64,000 nt of DNA from an uncultured Ruminococcus sp. Its GTDB lineage: Bacteria; Bacillota; Clostridia; Oscillospirales; Ruminococcaceae. Location: NCBI RefSeq assembly GCF_934476685.1, contig NZ_CAKSNX010000002.1, positions 353,159-417,158 of the forward strand, written 5' to 3'. A model generated the notes under the pieces. That model did no database searches. It was given only the letters and a program-made list of their open reading frames with translations, and had not been told where the DNA came from. The translations under genes were made by a program, and so were the position numbers. Shown here one piece after another: positions 25,621 through 34,603 of the stretch (positions within the stretch are counted from its first letter, which is position 1; every line of letters starts with the position of its first letter).

Positions 25621-26586
25621 CTATTTGCGTGATTTTCTCTTTTTGTAGATCACTACACTTGTAGTTATTATTACTGCGGCTGCTGCACAACACGCAACTG
25701 TAAGCATTACCACAGCTTTTACGTCTGTTTGTTTCTCTATGACTGTATAACTGTATTTTTTACTCTGTAAGCTTTCATCAACAACATCTGCGATAACTTT
25801 GTGTCCCTCTGCATTGGGGTGAATATCAAAATTCTTTATAGTTGTCAGCTCACCGCATTTTCCTTTAAAAGTAGGGGCAACATCTATAACAGTATATTGA
25901 GGTATTCCGTTCGTTTCAGAATTTTCCTTTATGATATCGTTAAGTTTTCCGATTTTTTCGTTTGAAAAGTCAACCAGAAAAGAAAGCTTATCGAAATATT
26001 CAAGTGGATTGTAGAGCGTTTGAATAAATATTTCGCCATTGGTTCTTTTGCGTATATCCATAACGATCTGTTTCAAATTCGGCTCAAAGTTATCAAGTGC
26101 CGCATCAACATCATCACCAATGCTTCCGATAGAATCAATGGCTGAGAAAAGCCCCATTATTCCTGTATCACTGTCAAAATTCTCAGATAGAAATTCTGTG
26201 AAAATCTCTAATATATCATTTCCACCAATAGAAATGACAACAGCGTCGCTGCCTTTAAGATCCTTATCAAATTCACCATTGTCGATATGTTCAAGAAGTT
26301 CTGCAGAAGTATCTCCAGATACAGCGACATTCAGCATTTCATGCCCACAGCTGTCCTTTAATGCGTCTGTATACTTATCTTTCAGTATATTTGAATATGA
26401 CTGGCAGTTGTAATTGTCAGTGGAAGTGTACCCCTCAAGTCCATAACCTGCAGCTATTGAGTCCCCCATGAATACAAGCTTTGGAGGCTGACTTACCTTA
26501 TGTTCTACTTCTACGTCTTTTTTCATGCACGAAGTCATTGAGATCGCTGCAGCAGCGGCTGTAAGAAATGCAATAAATCGTTTCAT
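25621..26586 (-). CDS. SGNH/GDSL hydrolase lipoprotein with C-terminal membrane helix
   Basis: About 321 residues. A signal peptide ends in the lipobox MTSC. The esterase motifs are VFMGDSIAAGYG (nucleophile Ser), the GGND oxyanion block and DIHPNAEGH (Asp-His). A C-terminal hydrophobic helix and basic KKRKSRK tail follow, so the protein has lipid at one end and a membrane helix at the other. The ATG at 26586 is preferred over 26595 because GGGGGA is then at proper spacing. Likely an extracytoplasmic esterase/lipase on cell-envelope or dietary acyl groups; the substrate is unknown. Confidence 0.88.
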   Translation of the reverse strand: MKRFIAFLTAAAAAISMTSCMKKDVEVEHKVSQPPKLVFMGDSIAAGYGLEGYTSTDNYNCQSYSNILKDKYTDALKDSCGHEMLNVAVSGDTSAELLEHIDNGEFDKDLKGSDAVVISIGGNDILEIFTEFLSENFDSDTGIMGLFSAIDSIGSIGDDVDAALDNFEPNLKQIVMDIRKRTNGEIFIQTLYNPLEYFDKLSFLVDFSNEKIGKLNDIIKENSETNGIPQYTVIDVAPTFKGKCGELTTIKNFDIHPNAEGHKVIADVVDESLQSKKYSYTVIEKQTDVKAVVMLTVACCAAAAVIITTSVVIYKKRKSRK

Positions 26587-26617
26587 GGTTCTCATTCCCC
26601 CATTCTATATTTATTAT

Positions 26618-26646
26618 ATTGTACCACATTTTATAATATTGTACAA
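26618..26646 (-). promoter_or_regulatory. Promoter of the GDSL-PIN-phosphoesterase unit
   Basis: On the minus strand TTGTAC (26641-26646) and TACAAT (26618-26623) are 17 bases apart, about 30 bases before the GDSL start. The nine-base word ATATTGTAC occurs twice here, 20 bases apart, and could be a regulator site. Confidence 0.6.
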
Positions 26647-26778
26647 CTGTTTTTTCGCTTTTTTCAAGATACGGAATGAAATTATTTTATTATATGAAAA
26701 GTCATGTTTCAATATCAAAATATTTATTACAAAAAATCATTTGTATGTAGGAAAATGTGCCAATTAATAGATTGTTTC

Positions 26779-26807
26779 TTGACTTTTTTGCCGTGTTGTG
26801 ATATTAT
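26779..26807 (+). promoter_or_regulatory. Promoter of the second AraC regulator
   Basis: TTGACT at 26779-26784 and TATTAT at 26802-26807 with a 17-base spacer, about 70 bases before the GTG start. Confidence 0.65.
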
Positions 26808-26875
26808 ATAATAAAAAAATATGAAATTTGTAAATTTACTTGTTAGTTATATATTTGATCTGGAGGGTGAGTTTT

Positions 26876-27706
26876 GTGACGGATTTTTATTATCCTGTGC
26901 TTAGTGATGAATATAATCTGCCTATGTATGTTTTAGGAGCAGGTGCAAGAGATCGTGAATGGCATTTTATAAGAGATGACGGCTATCCGAGTTATCAGAT
27001 TATTTATTGTACAAGGGGTTCAGGCGTTCTGAAGCTGGGCGAAGAAACGTATAATATAGGTGCGGGTGACGCTTTTTATCTTCCTCCTAAAGTTCCGCAT
27101 GAATATTACCCTGTGGGGGATATCTGGGAAACTCATTGGATAACCTTTGACGGCAGGGAATTTCCTCAGCTGCTGGAACATATACGCCTTGATAAAGCTA
27201 AGGTCTTTCATATAAATGATCTCAATGCAGTTGACGCTATTTTTAAGAAGATAGTATATCTTATGAAAACTAACTACTATTATTGCGGTCATCAGTGTTC
27301 TGCATATCTTTATCAGTTCCTTATTGAGCTTAACAGAGTAGTAAATCTGCAGAACGGCAGTCAGGATAGTCAGAAGCTTAATCAGCTCCAGCCTGTAATC
27401 GACTATATAAATAATAATTATCAGAAAGAACTTACACTTGTTGAACTTGCTGAACTTATAGACCTTTCACCACAGTATCTTTGTCGATTGTTTAAGGAGT
27501 GCCTTAATCTCAGACCATTTGAGTTCCTTGCAAGAAAACGTATACAGCAGGCGAAAATGCTGCTTTTGGAGGATAAGCTTAACATAAACGAGATAGCAGC
27601 AAAGGTCGGATATAATGACTGCAGCTACTTTTGCGCAGTATTTAAAAAGCATGAAATGCTTTCACCGGCAGAGTTCCGTTCACTTCATAAAAAAGCAGGT
27701 ATGTAA
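26876..27706 (+). CDS. AraC family transcriptional regulator
   Basis: About 276 residues. The GTG at 26876 follows TGGAGGGTGAG at ideal spacing; the upstream TTG at 26840 has no site. The N-terminal cupin (GSGVLKLGEETYNIGAGDAFYLPP, HEYYP, HWITFDG) is a likely sugar sensor. The C-terminal domain has two helix-turn-helix units, LTLVELAELIDLSPQYLCRLFKE and LNINEIAAKVGYNDCSYFCAVFKK. It stands alone behind its own promoter and terminator; the target genes are unknown. Confidence 0.92.
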   Translation: MTDFYYPVLSDEYNLPMYVLGAGARDREWHFIRDDGYPSYQIIYCTRGSGVLKLGEETYNIGAGDAFYLPPKVPHEYYPVGDIWETHWITFDGREFPQLLEHIRLDKAKVFHINDLNAVDAIFKKIVYLMKTNYYYCGHQCSAYLYQFLIELNRVVNLQNGSQDSQKLNQLQPVIDYINNNYQKELTLVELAELIDLSPQYLCRLFKECLNLRPFEFLARKRIQQAKMLLLEDKLNINEIAAKVGYNDCSYFCAVFKKHEMLSPAEFRSLHKKAGM

Positions 27707-27727
27707 AAATATTAAACGCACATTAAA

Positions 27728-27767
27728 AATAGCAGCATCTGTATTGTGATGCTGCTATTAGTTTTTT
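27728..27767. terminator. Bidirectional terminator between AraC gene and mnmA
   Basis: AATAGCAGCATC (27728-27739) pairs perfectly with GATGCTGCTATT (27748-27759) over an 8-base loop. AGTTTTTTATT follows on plus and TTTTTAATG on minus, serving both convergent genes. Confidence 0.9.
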
Positions 27768-28836
27768 ATTCAATAGTTCCGCCGCCGACAACATATTCGC
27801 CGTCATAGAAAACTACTGCTTGACCCTTTGAGATAGCCTTGTGTGGTGTTTTGAATTCAACACGAACTCGGTTATCATCAAGAGGATAAACACAGCAAGG
27901 AACGTCCTGCTGATGATATCTAGTCTGAGCAGTACATTCGATCGGTTCAGTCAGTTTGTCAAACGGTATAAAGTTCACATCAGATGCTGTAAGACTGATG
28001 CTGAAAACTTCGTCCTTAGTTCCCATAACAAGTTTATTACTGTTGATGTCCTTGTTTATCACAAAAAGCGGTTCAGAATATGAAACACCAATTCCACGTC
28101 GCTGACCAACAGTGTAGTTTATAAGTCCCTTGTGCTTGCCAAGTACACTTCCGTCGGATAAAACTATATCACCGTCAGGCTGTTCACCTGCACGTTCTGT
28201 AATGAACTTTGCATAATCTCCGTCAGGAATAAAGCATATATCCTGAGAATCAGGCTTGTCAGCATTCACAAGTGAGTTTTCTTCTGCTATGCTGCGTATC
28301 TTATCTTTGTTCATTTCGCCGACAGGGAAGAGCGTACGTTTCAGCTGCTCCTGTGTCATTCCGTAAAGTACATAGCTCTGATCTTTCATTCTGTCGCCAG
28401 AACGCTTTAAAAGCCAGCGCTGTGAATTTTCATCAAACTCTTTTGTTACATAATGACCGGTTGCAATGTGGTCATAGCCAAGAAGCAATGCCCTGTCAAG
28501 AAATTTTCCGAACTTTAAATGCTTGTTGCATTCTATGCAGGGATTTGGTGTTGCACCATGGAGATAGGTATCCACAAAATTGTCGATAACATATTCCTTG
28601 AAATCACTTGAAAAGTTGAATACATGAAAATCTATACCGAGTTTAAGCGCAACCAGTCTTGCATCCTCAACATCATTCAGCGAACAGCAGGTGCGGCTGC
28701 GTTCAAGTCCGATATCTTCATTGTTGTAAAGGTGCATAGTTGCACCCGCAACGTCATATCCCTCATCAAGTAGCAATTTAACAGAAACTGAGCTGTCAAC
28801 ACCGCCGCTCATTGCAACAAGAACTCTATCAGACAT
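27766..28836 (-). CDS. mnmA: tRNA-specific 2-thiouridylase MnmA
   Basis: Thiolates U34 of Lys, Glu and Gln tRNAs using sulfur relayed from IscS. About 356 residues: PP-loop VLVAMSGGVDSSV, first catalytic Cys in NPCIECN, second in QDICFI, and the GQRRGIG motif. ATG 28836 gives the usual N-terminus; GTG 28848 would add four residues, and neither has a strong ribosome site. It overlaps the end of iscU, so the sulfur-transfer genes iscS-iscU-mnmA are cotranscribed. Confidence 0.95.
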   Translation of the reverse strand: MSDRVLVAMSGGVDSSVSVKLLLDEGYDVAGATMHLYNNEDIGLERSRTCCSLNDVEDARLVALKLGIDFHVFNFSSDFKEYVIDNFVDTYLHGATPNPCIECNKHLKFGKFLDRALLLGYDHIATGHYVTKEFDENSQRWLLKRSGDRMKDQSYVLYGMTQEQLKRTLFPVGEMNKDKIRSIAEENSLVNADKPDSQDICFIPDGDYAKFITERAGEQPDGDIVLSDGSVLGKHKGLINYTVGQRRGIGVSYSEPLFVINKDINSNKLVMGTKDEVFSISLTASDVNFIPFDKLTEPIECTAQTRYHQQDVPCCVYPLDDNRVRVEFKTPHKAISKGQAVVFYDGEYVVGGGTIE

Positions 28837-29260
28837 TGCAATTTTCACAGTCAGGAGCAGTATTCTTTCCTACAAATGGAGTTGGATCAATGCCCTGTCT
28901 GGTGTAGTAGTCAGAAATAGCAGCTTTCATTGCCTGCTCAGCAAGTACTGAGCAGTGAAGCTTTGCTGGCGGAAGTCCGTCAAGAGCCTCAACAACTGCC
29001 TTGTTTGTAAGCTTAAGAGCATCTTCGAGCTTCTTGCCCTTAATCATTTCAGTAGCGATAGAAGATGTGGCAACAGCAGCTCCGCAGCCGAATGTCTTGA
29101 ACTTAACATCTGTAATAATGCCGTTATCTACCTTGATGTACATTTTCATTATATCGCCGCACTTAGCGTTACCTACTTCGCCTATTCCGTCAGCGTCTTC
29201 GATCTCGCCGACATTTCTTGGATTTGCGAAATGATCCATAACCTTTTCACTGTATATCAT
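28829..29260 (-). CDS. iscU: Fe-S cluster assembly scaffold protein IscU/NifU-like
   Basis: A 143-residue scaffold with the three cluster-ligand Cys contexts: NAKCGDIM, KTFGCGAAVA and LHCSVLAE. The C-terminus carries an additional CENC pair in a short extension, seen in clostridial NifU-type scaffolds. AGGAGG precedes the ATG. It lies 20 bases downstream of iscS and overlaps mnmA. Confidence 0.95.
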   Translation of the reverse strand: MIYSEKVMDHFANPRNVGEIEDADGIGEVGNAKCGDIMKMYIKVDNGIITDVKFKTFGCGAAVATSSIATEMIKGKKLEDALKLTNKAVVEALDGLPPAKLHCSVLAEQAMKAAISDYYTRQGIDPTPFVGKNTAPDCENCNV

Positions 29261-29280
29261 AGTTAAAACCTCCTGTTATA

Positions 29281-30489
29281 TTATTCTAATGTATAGTCCT
29301 CAATATTCTCGGTTCTGCATATTCTTTCCCAGAGAGGGGACATCTTTCTAAGTTTCTTTACGATACCAGGGATAACGCTGAGTATATAATCAACGTCTTC
29401 ATCTGTATTTTCTTCGCTTATAGAAAGTCTGAGTGAACCATGAGCGATCTCATGAGGAAGTCCGATCGCAAGCAGAACGTGTGACGGATCAAGCGAACCG
29501 CTTGTGCAAGCTGAACCTGAAGATGCAGCTATACCATTTATATCAAGTGTAAGCAGCAGGCTTTCACCTTCGATTCCTCTGAAAGAAATGTTTACATTTC
29601 CCGCAAGACGCTGATCTCTGTCACCATTGAGTCTTGTCTGAGGAACTTTGAGTATGCCGTCAATAAGCTTTTCACGCATAGCCTTGATCTTCTTGTTCTT
29701 TTCTTCGATACCTGTTGTTGCATCAGTTATAGCAACACCGAGAGCAACGATAGACGGAACATTTTCTGTACCGGCTCTCTTGTTTCTCTCCTGAGCGCCG
29801 CCGTAAATAAGATTTGGAAGATTGATACCTGTGCGGCAATAAAGTGCGCCTACGCCCTTTGGAGCGTGGATCTTATGGCCTGAAAGTGACAGCATATCAA
29901 TATTCATTTCCTTAACATTGATGTCAATATGGCCAACAGCCTGAACGGCGTCAGTGTGGAAAAGCACACCATGCTTTTTGCAGATAGCACCGATCTCAGC
30001 TATCGGCATGATAGTGCCGATCTCGTTGTTTGCAAACATTATTGTTACAAGGCAGGTGTCCTCACGGATAGCGTCTTCGACCTGCTGTGCAGTTATAAGT
30101 CCATTTTCATCAACAGGTAGATATGTTACCTCATAGCCAAGCTTTTCGAGGTAGTCACAGGTGTGAAGAACAGCATGATGCTCAAATACAGTTGTGATAA
30201 TGTGCTTCTTGCCTTTTTTCGCACCAAGTGCAGCTGCACCTCTGATTGCCCAGTTGTCGGCCTCTGAACCGCCGCTGGTGAAGTAGATCTCATTAACACG
30301 CTGTGCGCCGAGTGCATCGGCAACCTGCTGACGTGCTGCCAGAACTGCCTTTGCAGCATCCATTCCGAGAGTATATATGCTGGAGGGATTGCCATACTGC
30401 TCTGTGAAATATGGCAATGCTGCTGCAAGTGCTTTATCTGAAACTCTTGTGGTTGCGGAGTTATCCGCATAAACAAAACGCTTATTCAA
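29281..30489 (-). CDS. iscS: Cysteine desulfurase IscS/NifS
   Basis: PLP enzyme that takes sulfur from cysteine for Fe-S clusters and tRNA thiolation. The 402 residues show [17 protein letters not shown], the PLP Lys in [10 protein letters not shown] and the mobile Cys loop [14 protein letters not shown]. The start is TTG at 30489, ten bases after GAAAGG; an ATG nearer the site is followed at once by a stop, so TTG is the only sensible start. First gene of iscS-iscU-mnmA, with no IscR-like gene nearby. Confidence 0.96.
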   Translation of the reverse strand: MNKRFVYADNSATTRVSDKALAAALPYFTEQYGNPSSIYTLGMDAAKAVLAARQQVADALGAQRVNEIYFTSGGSEADNWAIRGAAALGAKKGKKHIITTVFEHHAVLHTCDYLEKLGYEVTYLPVDENGLITAQQVEDAIREDTCLVTIMFANNEIGTIMPIAEIGAICKKHGVLFHTDAVQAVGHIDINVKEMNIDMLSLSGHKIHAPKGVGALYCRTGINLPNLIYGGAQERNKRAGTENVPSIVALGVAITDATTGIEEKNKKIKAMREKLIDGILKVPQTRLNGDRDQRLAGNVNISFRGIEGESLLLTLDINGIAASSGSACTSGSLDPSHVLLAIGLPHEIAHGSLRLSISEENTDEDVDYILSVIPGIVKKLRKMSPLWERICRTENIEDYTLE

Positions 30490-30526
30490 TTAAATCATAC
30501 CTTTCATATATAATTTGTACAAGTAT

Positions 30527-30555
30527 ATTATATACCTTTTTACTAGGAATTGCAA
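30527..30555 (-). promoter_or_regulatory. Promoter of iscS-iscU-mnmA
   Basis: Minus-strand TTGCAA (30550-30555) and TATAAT (30527-30532) with a 17-base spacer, 37 bases before the TTG start codon. Confidence 0.75.
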
Positions 30556-30633
30556 GGGGTAAAATCATAATTTGTAAATTTAATATTTTATACATATGTT
30601 AGTGAAAGGCAAGCCCCAGCAATGTGTAAGTTA

Positions 30634-31077
30634 CTACTTGAATTGTTTTGAACCCATAACGGCTAATGCGTCGCAGCGTTCGTTTTCGGGGTGACCTGCA
30701 TGACCTTTGATCCAGATAAATTGAACTTTGTGGATATCAAGGAGATCTAACAGCTTGCTCCATAGATCTGAGTTGAGAGCAGGCTTTTTATCGCTCTTTA
30801 TCCAGTTGTTGCTTTTCCATTTCACAGCCCAGCCTTTTGTCACTGCGTCTATTATATATTTTGAATCACTGTAAAGCGTTACCTCGCATGGTTCTTTTAA
30901 AGCCGATAGTCCTGTGATAACAGCGGTAAGTTCCATTCTGTTGTTTGTTGTTTCGGGTTCACCGCCCCATAATTCCTTGGTATTGTCTTTATACCTTAAT
31001 ATAACTCCATAACCGCCAGGTCCCGGATTGCCCGAACAAGCGCCGTCGGTAAATATCTCTATCTTTTTCATTGACAA
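30634..31077 (-). CDS. rnhA: Ribonuclease HI
   Basis: Degrades RNA in RNA-DNA hybrids. The 147 residues contain the catalytic set: FTDGACSGNPGPGGYG (Asp), NRMELTAV (Glu), YSDSKYI (Asp) and ENERCDALA (Asp), plus the basic handle KGWAVKWKSNNW. TTG 31077 lies eight bases from GGAG and ATG 31071 fourteen bases; the TTG fits spacing better, so the N-terminus may be MSMKK or MKK. Monocistronic, upstream of the iscS promoter. Confidence 0.95.
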   Translation of the reverse strand: MSMKKIEIFTDGACSGNPGPGGYGVILRYKDNTKELWGGEPETTNNRMELTAVITGLSALKEPCEVTLYSDSKYIIDAVTKGWAVKWKSNNWIKSDKKPALNSDLWSKLLDLLDIHKVQFIWIKGHAGHPENERCDALAVMGSKQFK

Positions 31078-31375
31078 AATAAATTCTCCGTTCCAATTAT
31101 TTCAGAATATATTATACTACATTTTTTGCTTTTTTTCAAGCCTTATTCTTTACGTAAATGAAAAAAGCTGTATTGTCGCTGTGTTCAGAAAGTTCAGATG
31201 TCAAATGCTTTTGTTTAATCATAAATTTATTTCTGAAGCTGATTATTGTAATATAATTAGCACAATATTGCTCTGATATTGCAGCAGTTTCAAACTTACA
31301 GCTTAGTGATTATTATAGCTGTTTTGGTATATAAAAAAAATAAACTATATAATTTTTTTAGCTAACGTACAAATT

Positions 31376-31387
31376 TTAAACGTTTAA
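31376..31387. promoter_or_regulatory. Perfect 12-base palindrome, candidate operator
   Basis: TTAAACGTTTAA is a perfect palindrome centred on CG, the pattern of LacI/GalR-type operators, about 50 bases upstream of the -35 box. AT-rich palindromes also arise by chance, so the call is tentative. Confidence 0.4.
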
Positions 31388-31436
31388 CTTGTTAATTTTG
31401 TACAAAAGCATCAATTTGCTTTGTGTAATTTGAGAA

Positions 31437-31465
31437 TTGACATCGTTTACATTATGTAATATAAT
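31437..31465 (+). promoter_or_regulatory. Consensus sigma-A promoter for the solute-binding lipoproteins
   Basis: TTGACA at 31437-31442 and TATAAT at 31460-31465, spacer exactly 17: a fully consensus promoter. CGTATACG at 31480-31487 lies just downstream of the predicted start and could be an operator. Confidence 0.88.
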
Positions 31466-31573
31466 TTAAAAGTAATAAACGTATACGAACTTGTTTTGGA
31501 TGCATTTATAAAGCTAAATTTTTGACCTAATTTATTTTAAACAAGTTAATATTTTGAAAGGTATGTGATTGCT

Positions 31574-32995
31574 ATGACCAAAATTAAAAGAGCACTTGCA
31601 CTTGCAGTTTCTGTTGCCTCAGTTATGGGCGTTTGTTCCTGCGGCGGTTCGACAGGTGATTCAAGCTCAAAGGTTACAACTGTAAAGAAAGTAGAAGTTC
31701 AGGATACAAAAGAGATCGAAGATATTCCTGATGATGCTCAGAAAAATATCAAGTGGATGGGTACATACGATCTTAACCCTAACGAGAGAAAGGGCGAAGA
31801 TAAGTCAGTTGAAATGACTCTGTTTAATAATAAAGGTGGTACAGTTGAATATATTCAGGTAACTGATTCTGAAAAGTTCGATAAGCTTGCCAGTGCTATT
31901 ATGTCACAGAAAGACGTTCCGGATATATTCAAGTATGAGTGGATGGCTTTCCCTGCACAGGTACTTAAAGATATGTATCAGCCTGTTGACGATATAGTTA
32001 ATTTTGATGATCCGCTTTGGGTTGATGTTAAGGATAATGCAGATCAGTTCGTTCTTAACGGAAAGCACTATGTTGCGCCTATCAGCTTTACAGTAGGTAC
32101 TGTAATGATGTACGATCATGCTCTTATTGAAGCTAATGGTCTTTCCGATCCTTATGAAGAATATCTTGACGGCAACTGGAACTGGGATACATGGCAGGAT
32201 ATCATGCAGGAATTCTGCGACGGTGCAGCTGCCGATACTGAGAGATATGGTATCAACGGTTGGTTCCAGACTCAGATCATTCAGCAGACAGGCAAAACAA
32301 TGGTCAACTATGACGGCAATACATTCACTTCAAACCTTAATGACCCTGACATCGAACGTGCTGAAAATATGCTCTACGATATAGGCAAGAAGGGTCTTGT
32401 TTACGGTGACTGGACAGGTAACGCTAAGAAGGCTCTTAAGGACGGAAATATTCTGTTCTATTGCATGGGTACATGGGCTATGACAGGCAATAATGGTCCT
32501 TCTGAAGGTGATGACTGGAGAATCGTACCAGTTCCTTCTGATCCTAACTCAGAAGAAAAGTATATGACAGCTGATATGCTCGCTTATATGTGGGTAAGAG
32601 GTTCAACAGCTAAGGAAGCTGTTAAGACATGGTATGAGTGCTGCCGTATGGCTAATACTGATGAGCAGTATAAGGAAAATGGTAAGGAAAAATTCCTTAA
32701 TGCAAATCCTAACTGGACAGAAGAAATGTATCAGGTATTTCAGGACGCATCTTCAAACGAAAATAAGATGGTATTTGACTATGGCTACGGTATCTCATCA
32801 ACACTTTCTGACGACAATGCTTCAGAAGACGGCAGCTGCGTAACAAGAAAGCTGTATGAATATACAAATAAGAGCGATGATTCAGGAAAGCAGTATTCAT
32901 GGTCAGAGCTTCGTCAGTCATATTCTGCAACTGTTGATTCAGAGCTTAAATCTCTTAATCAGTCAGTAGCTGATTATATTGCAAAGAATAAATAA
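31574..32995 (+). CDS. ABC transporter extracellular solute-binding lipoprotein (copy 1)
   Basis: About 473 residues. A signal peptide ends in a lipobox before Cys (VCSCGG), so the protein is lipid-anchored outside the cell. The mature part looks like a carbohydrate-type solute-binding protein: FDKLASAIMSQKDVPDI, HYVAPISF, and many exposed Trp/Tyr. ATG 31574 is preferred over GTG 31565, which lies too close to GAAAGG. The next gene is a clear paralogue. No permease or ATPase gene is adjacent, so partners must be elsewhere. Ligand unknown, probably a plant-derived oligosaccharide. Confidence 0.9.
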   Translation: MTKIKRALALAVSVASVMGVCSCGGSTGDSSSKVTTVKKVEVQDTKEIEDIPDDAQKNIKWMGTYDLNPNERKGEDKSVEMTLFNNKGGTVEYIQVTDSEKFDKLASAIMSQKDVPDIFKYEWMAFPAQVLKDMYQPVDDIVNFDDPLWVDVKDNADQFVLNGKHYVAPISFTVGTVMMYDHALIEANGLSDPYEEYLDGNWNWDTWQDIMQEFCDGAAADTERYGINGWFQTQIIQQTGKTMVNYDGNTFTSNLNDPDIERAENMLYDIGKKGLVYGDWTGNAKKALKDGNILFYCMGTWAMTGNNGPSEGDDWRIVPVPSDPNSEEKYMTADMLAYMWVRGSTAKEAVKTWYECCRMANTDEQYKENGKEKFLNANPNWTEEMYQVFQDASSNENKMVFDYGYGISSTLSDDNASEDGSCVTRKLYEYTNKSDDSGKQYSWSELRQSYSATVDSELKSLNQSVADYIAKNK

Positions 32996-33019
32996 TCATT
33001 CATAAAATATTAATTGTGT

Positions 33020-33059
33020 TTAAAGGCAATATCATGCTTTTGTAGGATATTGCCTTTAA
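33020..33059 (+). other. Perfect 14-bp stem-loop between the two solute-binding genes
   Basis: TTAAAGGCAATATC (33020-33033) pairs perfectly with GATATTGCCTTTAA (33046-33059) over a 12-base loop. No T-run follows, so it may be a leaky terminator or an mRNA-stabilising 3' hairpin that favours the first gene. Confidence 0.75.
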
Positions 33060-33108
33060 TAATAACGTATCTAATTAAAATTTTAAATCAGAAAGGCGGA
33101 AAATTCAT

Positions 33109-34542
33109 ATGAAGAATTATAAGAAGTATATTGCCACACTTCTTGCAGTAGGAATTGTTTTTGGAACAGTTGGCTGCGGCAGTTCTGCTGACAGCAGCTC
33201 GTCAAAAAAAGATGATGACAGCTTTGAGGCAACAGAAAATGTTGAAGTAGCTGATGCAGAGGCTATCGAGGCTATCCCTGATGGTGTTGACGGAACAATA
33301 CTTTATCTTGGTGTTCAGGATCTTAATCCAACAAGAGGAAATCCTGAGAAGAGTACAGAGCTTACACTTTTTGAGTCAAAGGGCGGTTCGATCCAGTATT
33401 CTCAGACATCTCAGTTTGAAAGATTTGATAAGCTCGCAGATGCTATTATGTCAAACAAGGACGTTCCGGATATCGTTAACTATGAGTGGCTTTCTTTCCC
33501 TGCTCAGGTCGTTAAGGATATGTACCAGCCAATAGATGAACTTGTTGATTTCGATCAGCCTCTTTGGAGCGGTGTAAAATCCACAGCAGATCAGTTTGTA
33601 CTTGGCGGTAAGCATTACGTTGCACCATTGACTTTCGTGGCATCATCAATGCTTTGCTATGATACAGACGTTATTGAGGCTGAGGGACTTGATGATCCAT
33701 ATGAGATGTATCTTGAAGGTACATGGGATTGGAATGCTTTTGAAGATATTATGAGCGAATATGTCAGCGGTGCTGAAGCAGGTACTGACAGATATGGTAT
33801 CAATGGTTTCTTCAGACAGCATTTTATTCAGCAGACAGGCAAAAATATGGTAAATTACAATCAGGAAACAGGTGAGTTTGAATCAAACCTTAAAGACCCT
33901 GATATTGAAAAGGGTGAGAATGCACTTTATGAAATGATGAAGAGCAATCTTATTTACACTGATTGGGTAGGTTCTGCAAGAGATGCATTCAAGAAGGGCT
34001 GTCTGTTCTATGCTATGGGTGACTGGGCATATACAGGTACAAATACTCCTAAGGACGGAGAAAACTGGGCAATAGTTCCTCATCCGCAGTATCCTGATAA
34101 TCCGCAGAAGATCACTACATCTGATATGAAAGCATTTATGTGGGTAAGAGGATCCACTAAACCTGAAGCTGTAAAGTGCTGGTTCGAGTGTTACAGATCT
34201 GCATATTCAGATCCACAGTATCTTGAAACTAATAAGCAGAAGTTTATGGAGAACAATCCTAACTGGACAGATGAGATGTATCAGGTTAAAATGGATGTTC
34301 AGTCTGACGAATATCATATGATATTTGACTATGCTTTTGGTGTATCATCAATGCTCGGCGATCCTAATTCCTTTGACGGCAATATCTGTCTTACTGACGC
34401 TCTGTATAATTACTCTTCACAGATAGTAGAAGATTCTCAGATGACCTGGGCACAGGTAAGAGAAAAATATTCTGCAACAGTAGATTCAGAAATAAAAACT
34501 CTTAACGAAAGCATAAAGAAATTCAACAGCGACAATGCATAA
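33109..34542 (+). CDS. ABC transporter extracellular solute-binding lipoprotein (copy 2)
   Basis: A 477-residue paralogue of the preceding gene. Lipobox VGCGSS follows a signal peptide. Shared blocks include NKDVPDI, KHYVAPLTF, YGINGFF, FMWVRGST, NPNWTDEMYQV and SATVDSE in the same order, so the two arose by tandem duplication. AGAAAGGCGG precedes the ATG. I see no separate strong promoter, so it is probably expressed by reading through the hairpin upstream. Divergence between the copies suggests related but different ligands. Confidence 0.9.
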   Translation: MKNYKKYIATLLAVGIVFGTVGCGSSADSSSSKKDDDSFEATENVEVADAEAIEAIPDGVDGTILYLGVQDLNPTRGNPEKSTELTLFESKGGSIQYSQTSQFERFDKLADAIMSNKDVPDIVNYEWLSFPAQVVKDMYQPIDELVDFDQPLWSGVKSTADQFVLGGKHYVAPLTFVASSMLCYDTDVIEAEGLDDPYEMYLEGTWDWNAFEDIMSEYVSGAEAGTDRYGINGFFRQHFIQQTGKNMVNYNQETGEFESNLKDPDIEKGENALYEMMKSNLIYTDWVGSARDAFKKGCLFYAMGDWAYTGTNTPKDGENWAIVPHPQYPDNPQKITTSDMKAFMWVRGSTKPEAVKCWFECYRSAYSDPQYLETNKQKFMENNPNWTDEMYQVKMDVQSDEYHMIFDYAFGVSSMLGDPNSFDGNICLTDALYNYSSQIVEDSQMTWAQVREKYSATVDSEIKTLNESIKKFNSDNA

Positions 34543-34550
34543 ATAAAAAT

Positions 34551-34597
34551 AACCGGCAGGGAAGTCATTCTGAAATGCTCCCTGTCGGTTTTAATTT
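34551..34597. terminator. Terminator shared by the solute-binding genes and the trp operon
   Basis: AACCGGCAGGGA (34551-34562) pairs with TCCCTGTCGGTT (34579-34590) with one wobble, followed by TTAATTTTAT on plus and by TATTTTTATTTATG on minus. Confidence 0.88.
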
Positions 34598-34603
34598 TAT
34601 ATT

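Larger units (their letters stand above)
31078..31573. other. Long AT-rich regulatory region ahead of the solute-binding genes
   Basis: Nearly 500 bases without a gene between divergent rnhA and the binding-protein gene. It holds a consensus promoter (31437-31465), a 12-base perfect palindrome (31376-31387) about 50 bases upstream of the -35, and CGTATACG (31480-31487) just after the predicted start. About 100 bases of 5' leader follow. I see no riboswitch I can name. Confidence 0.6.
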
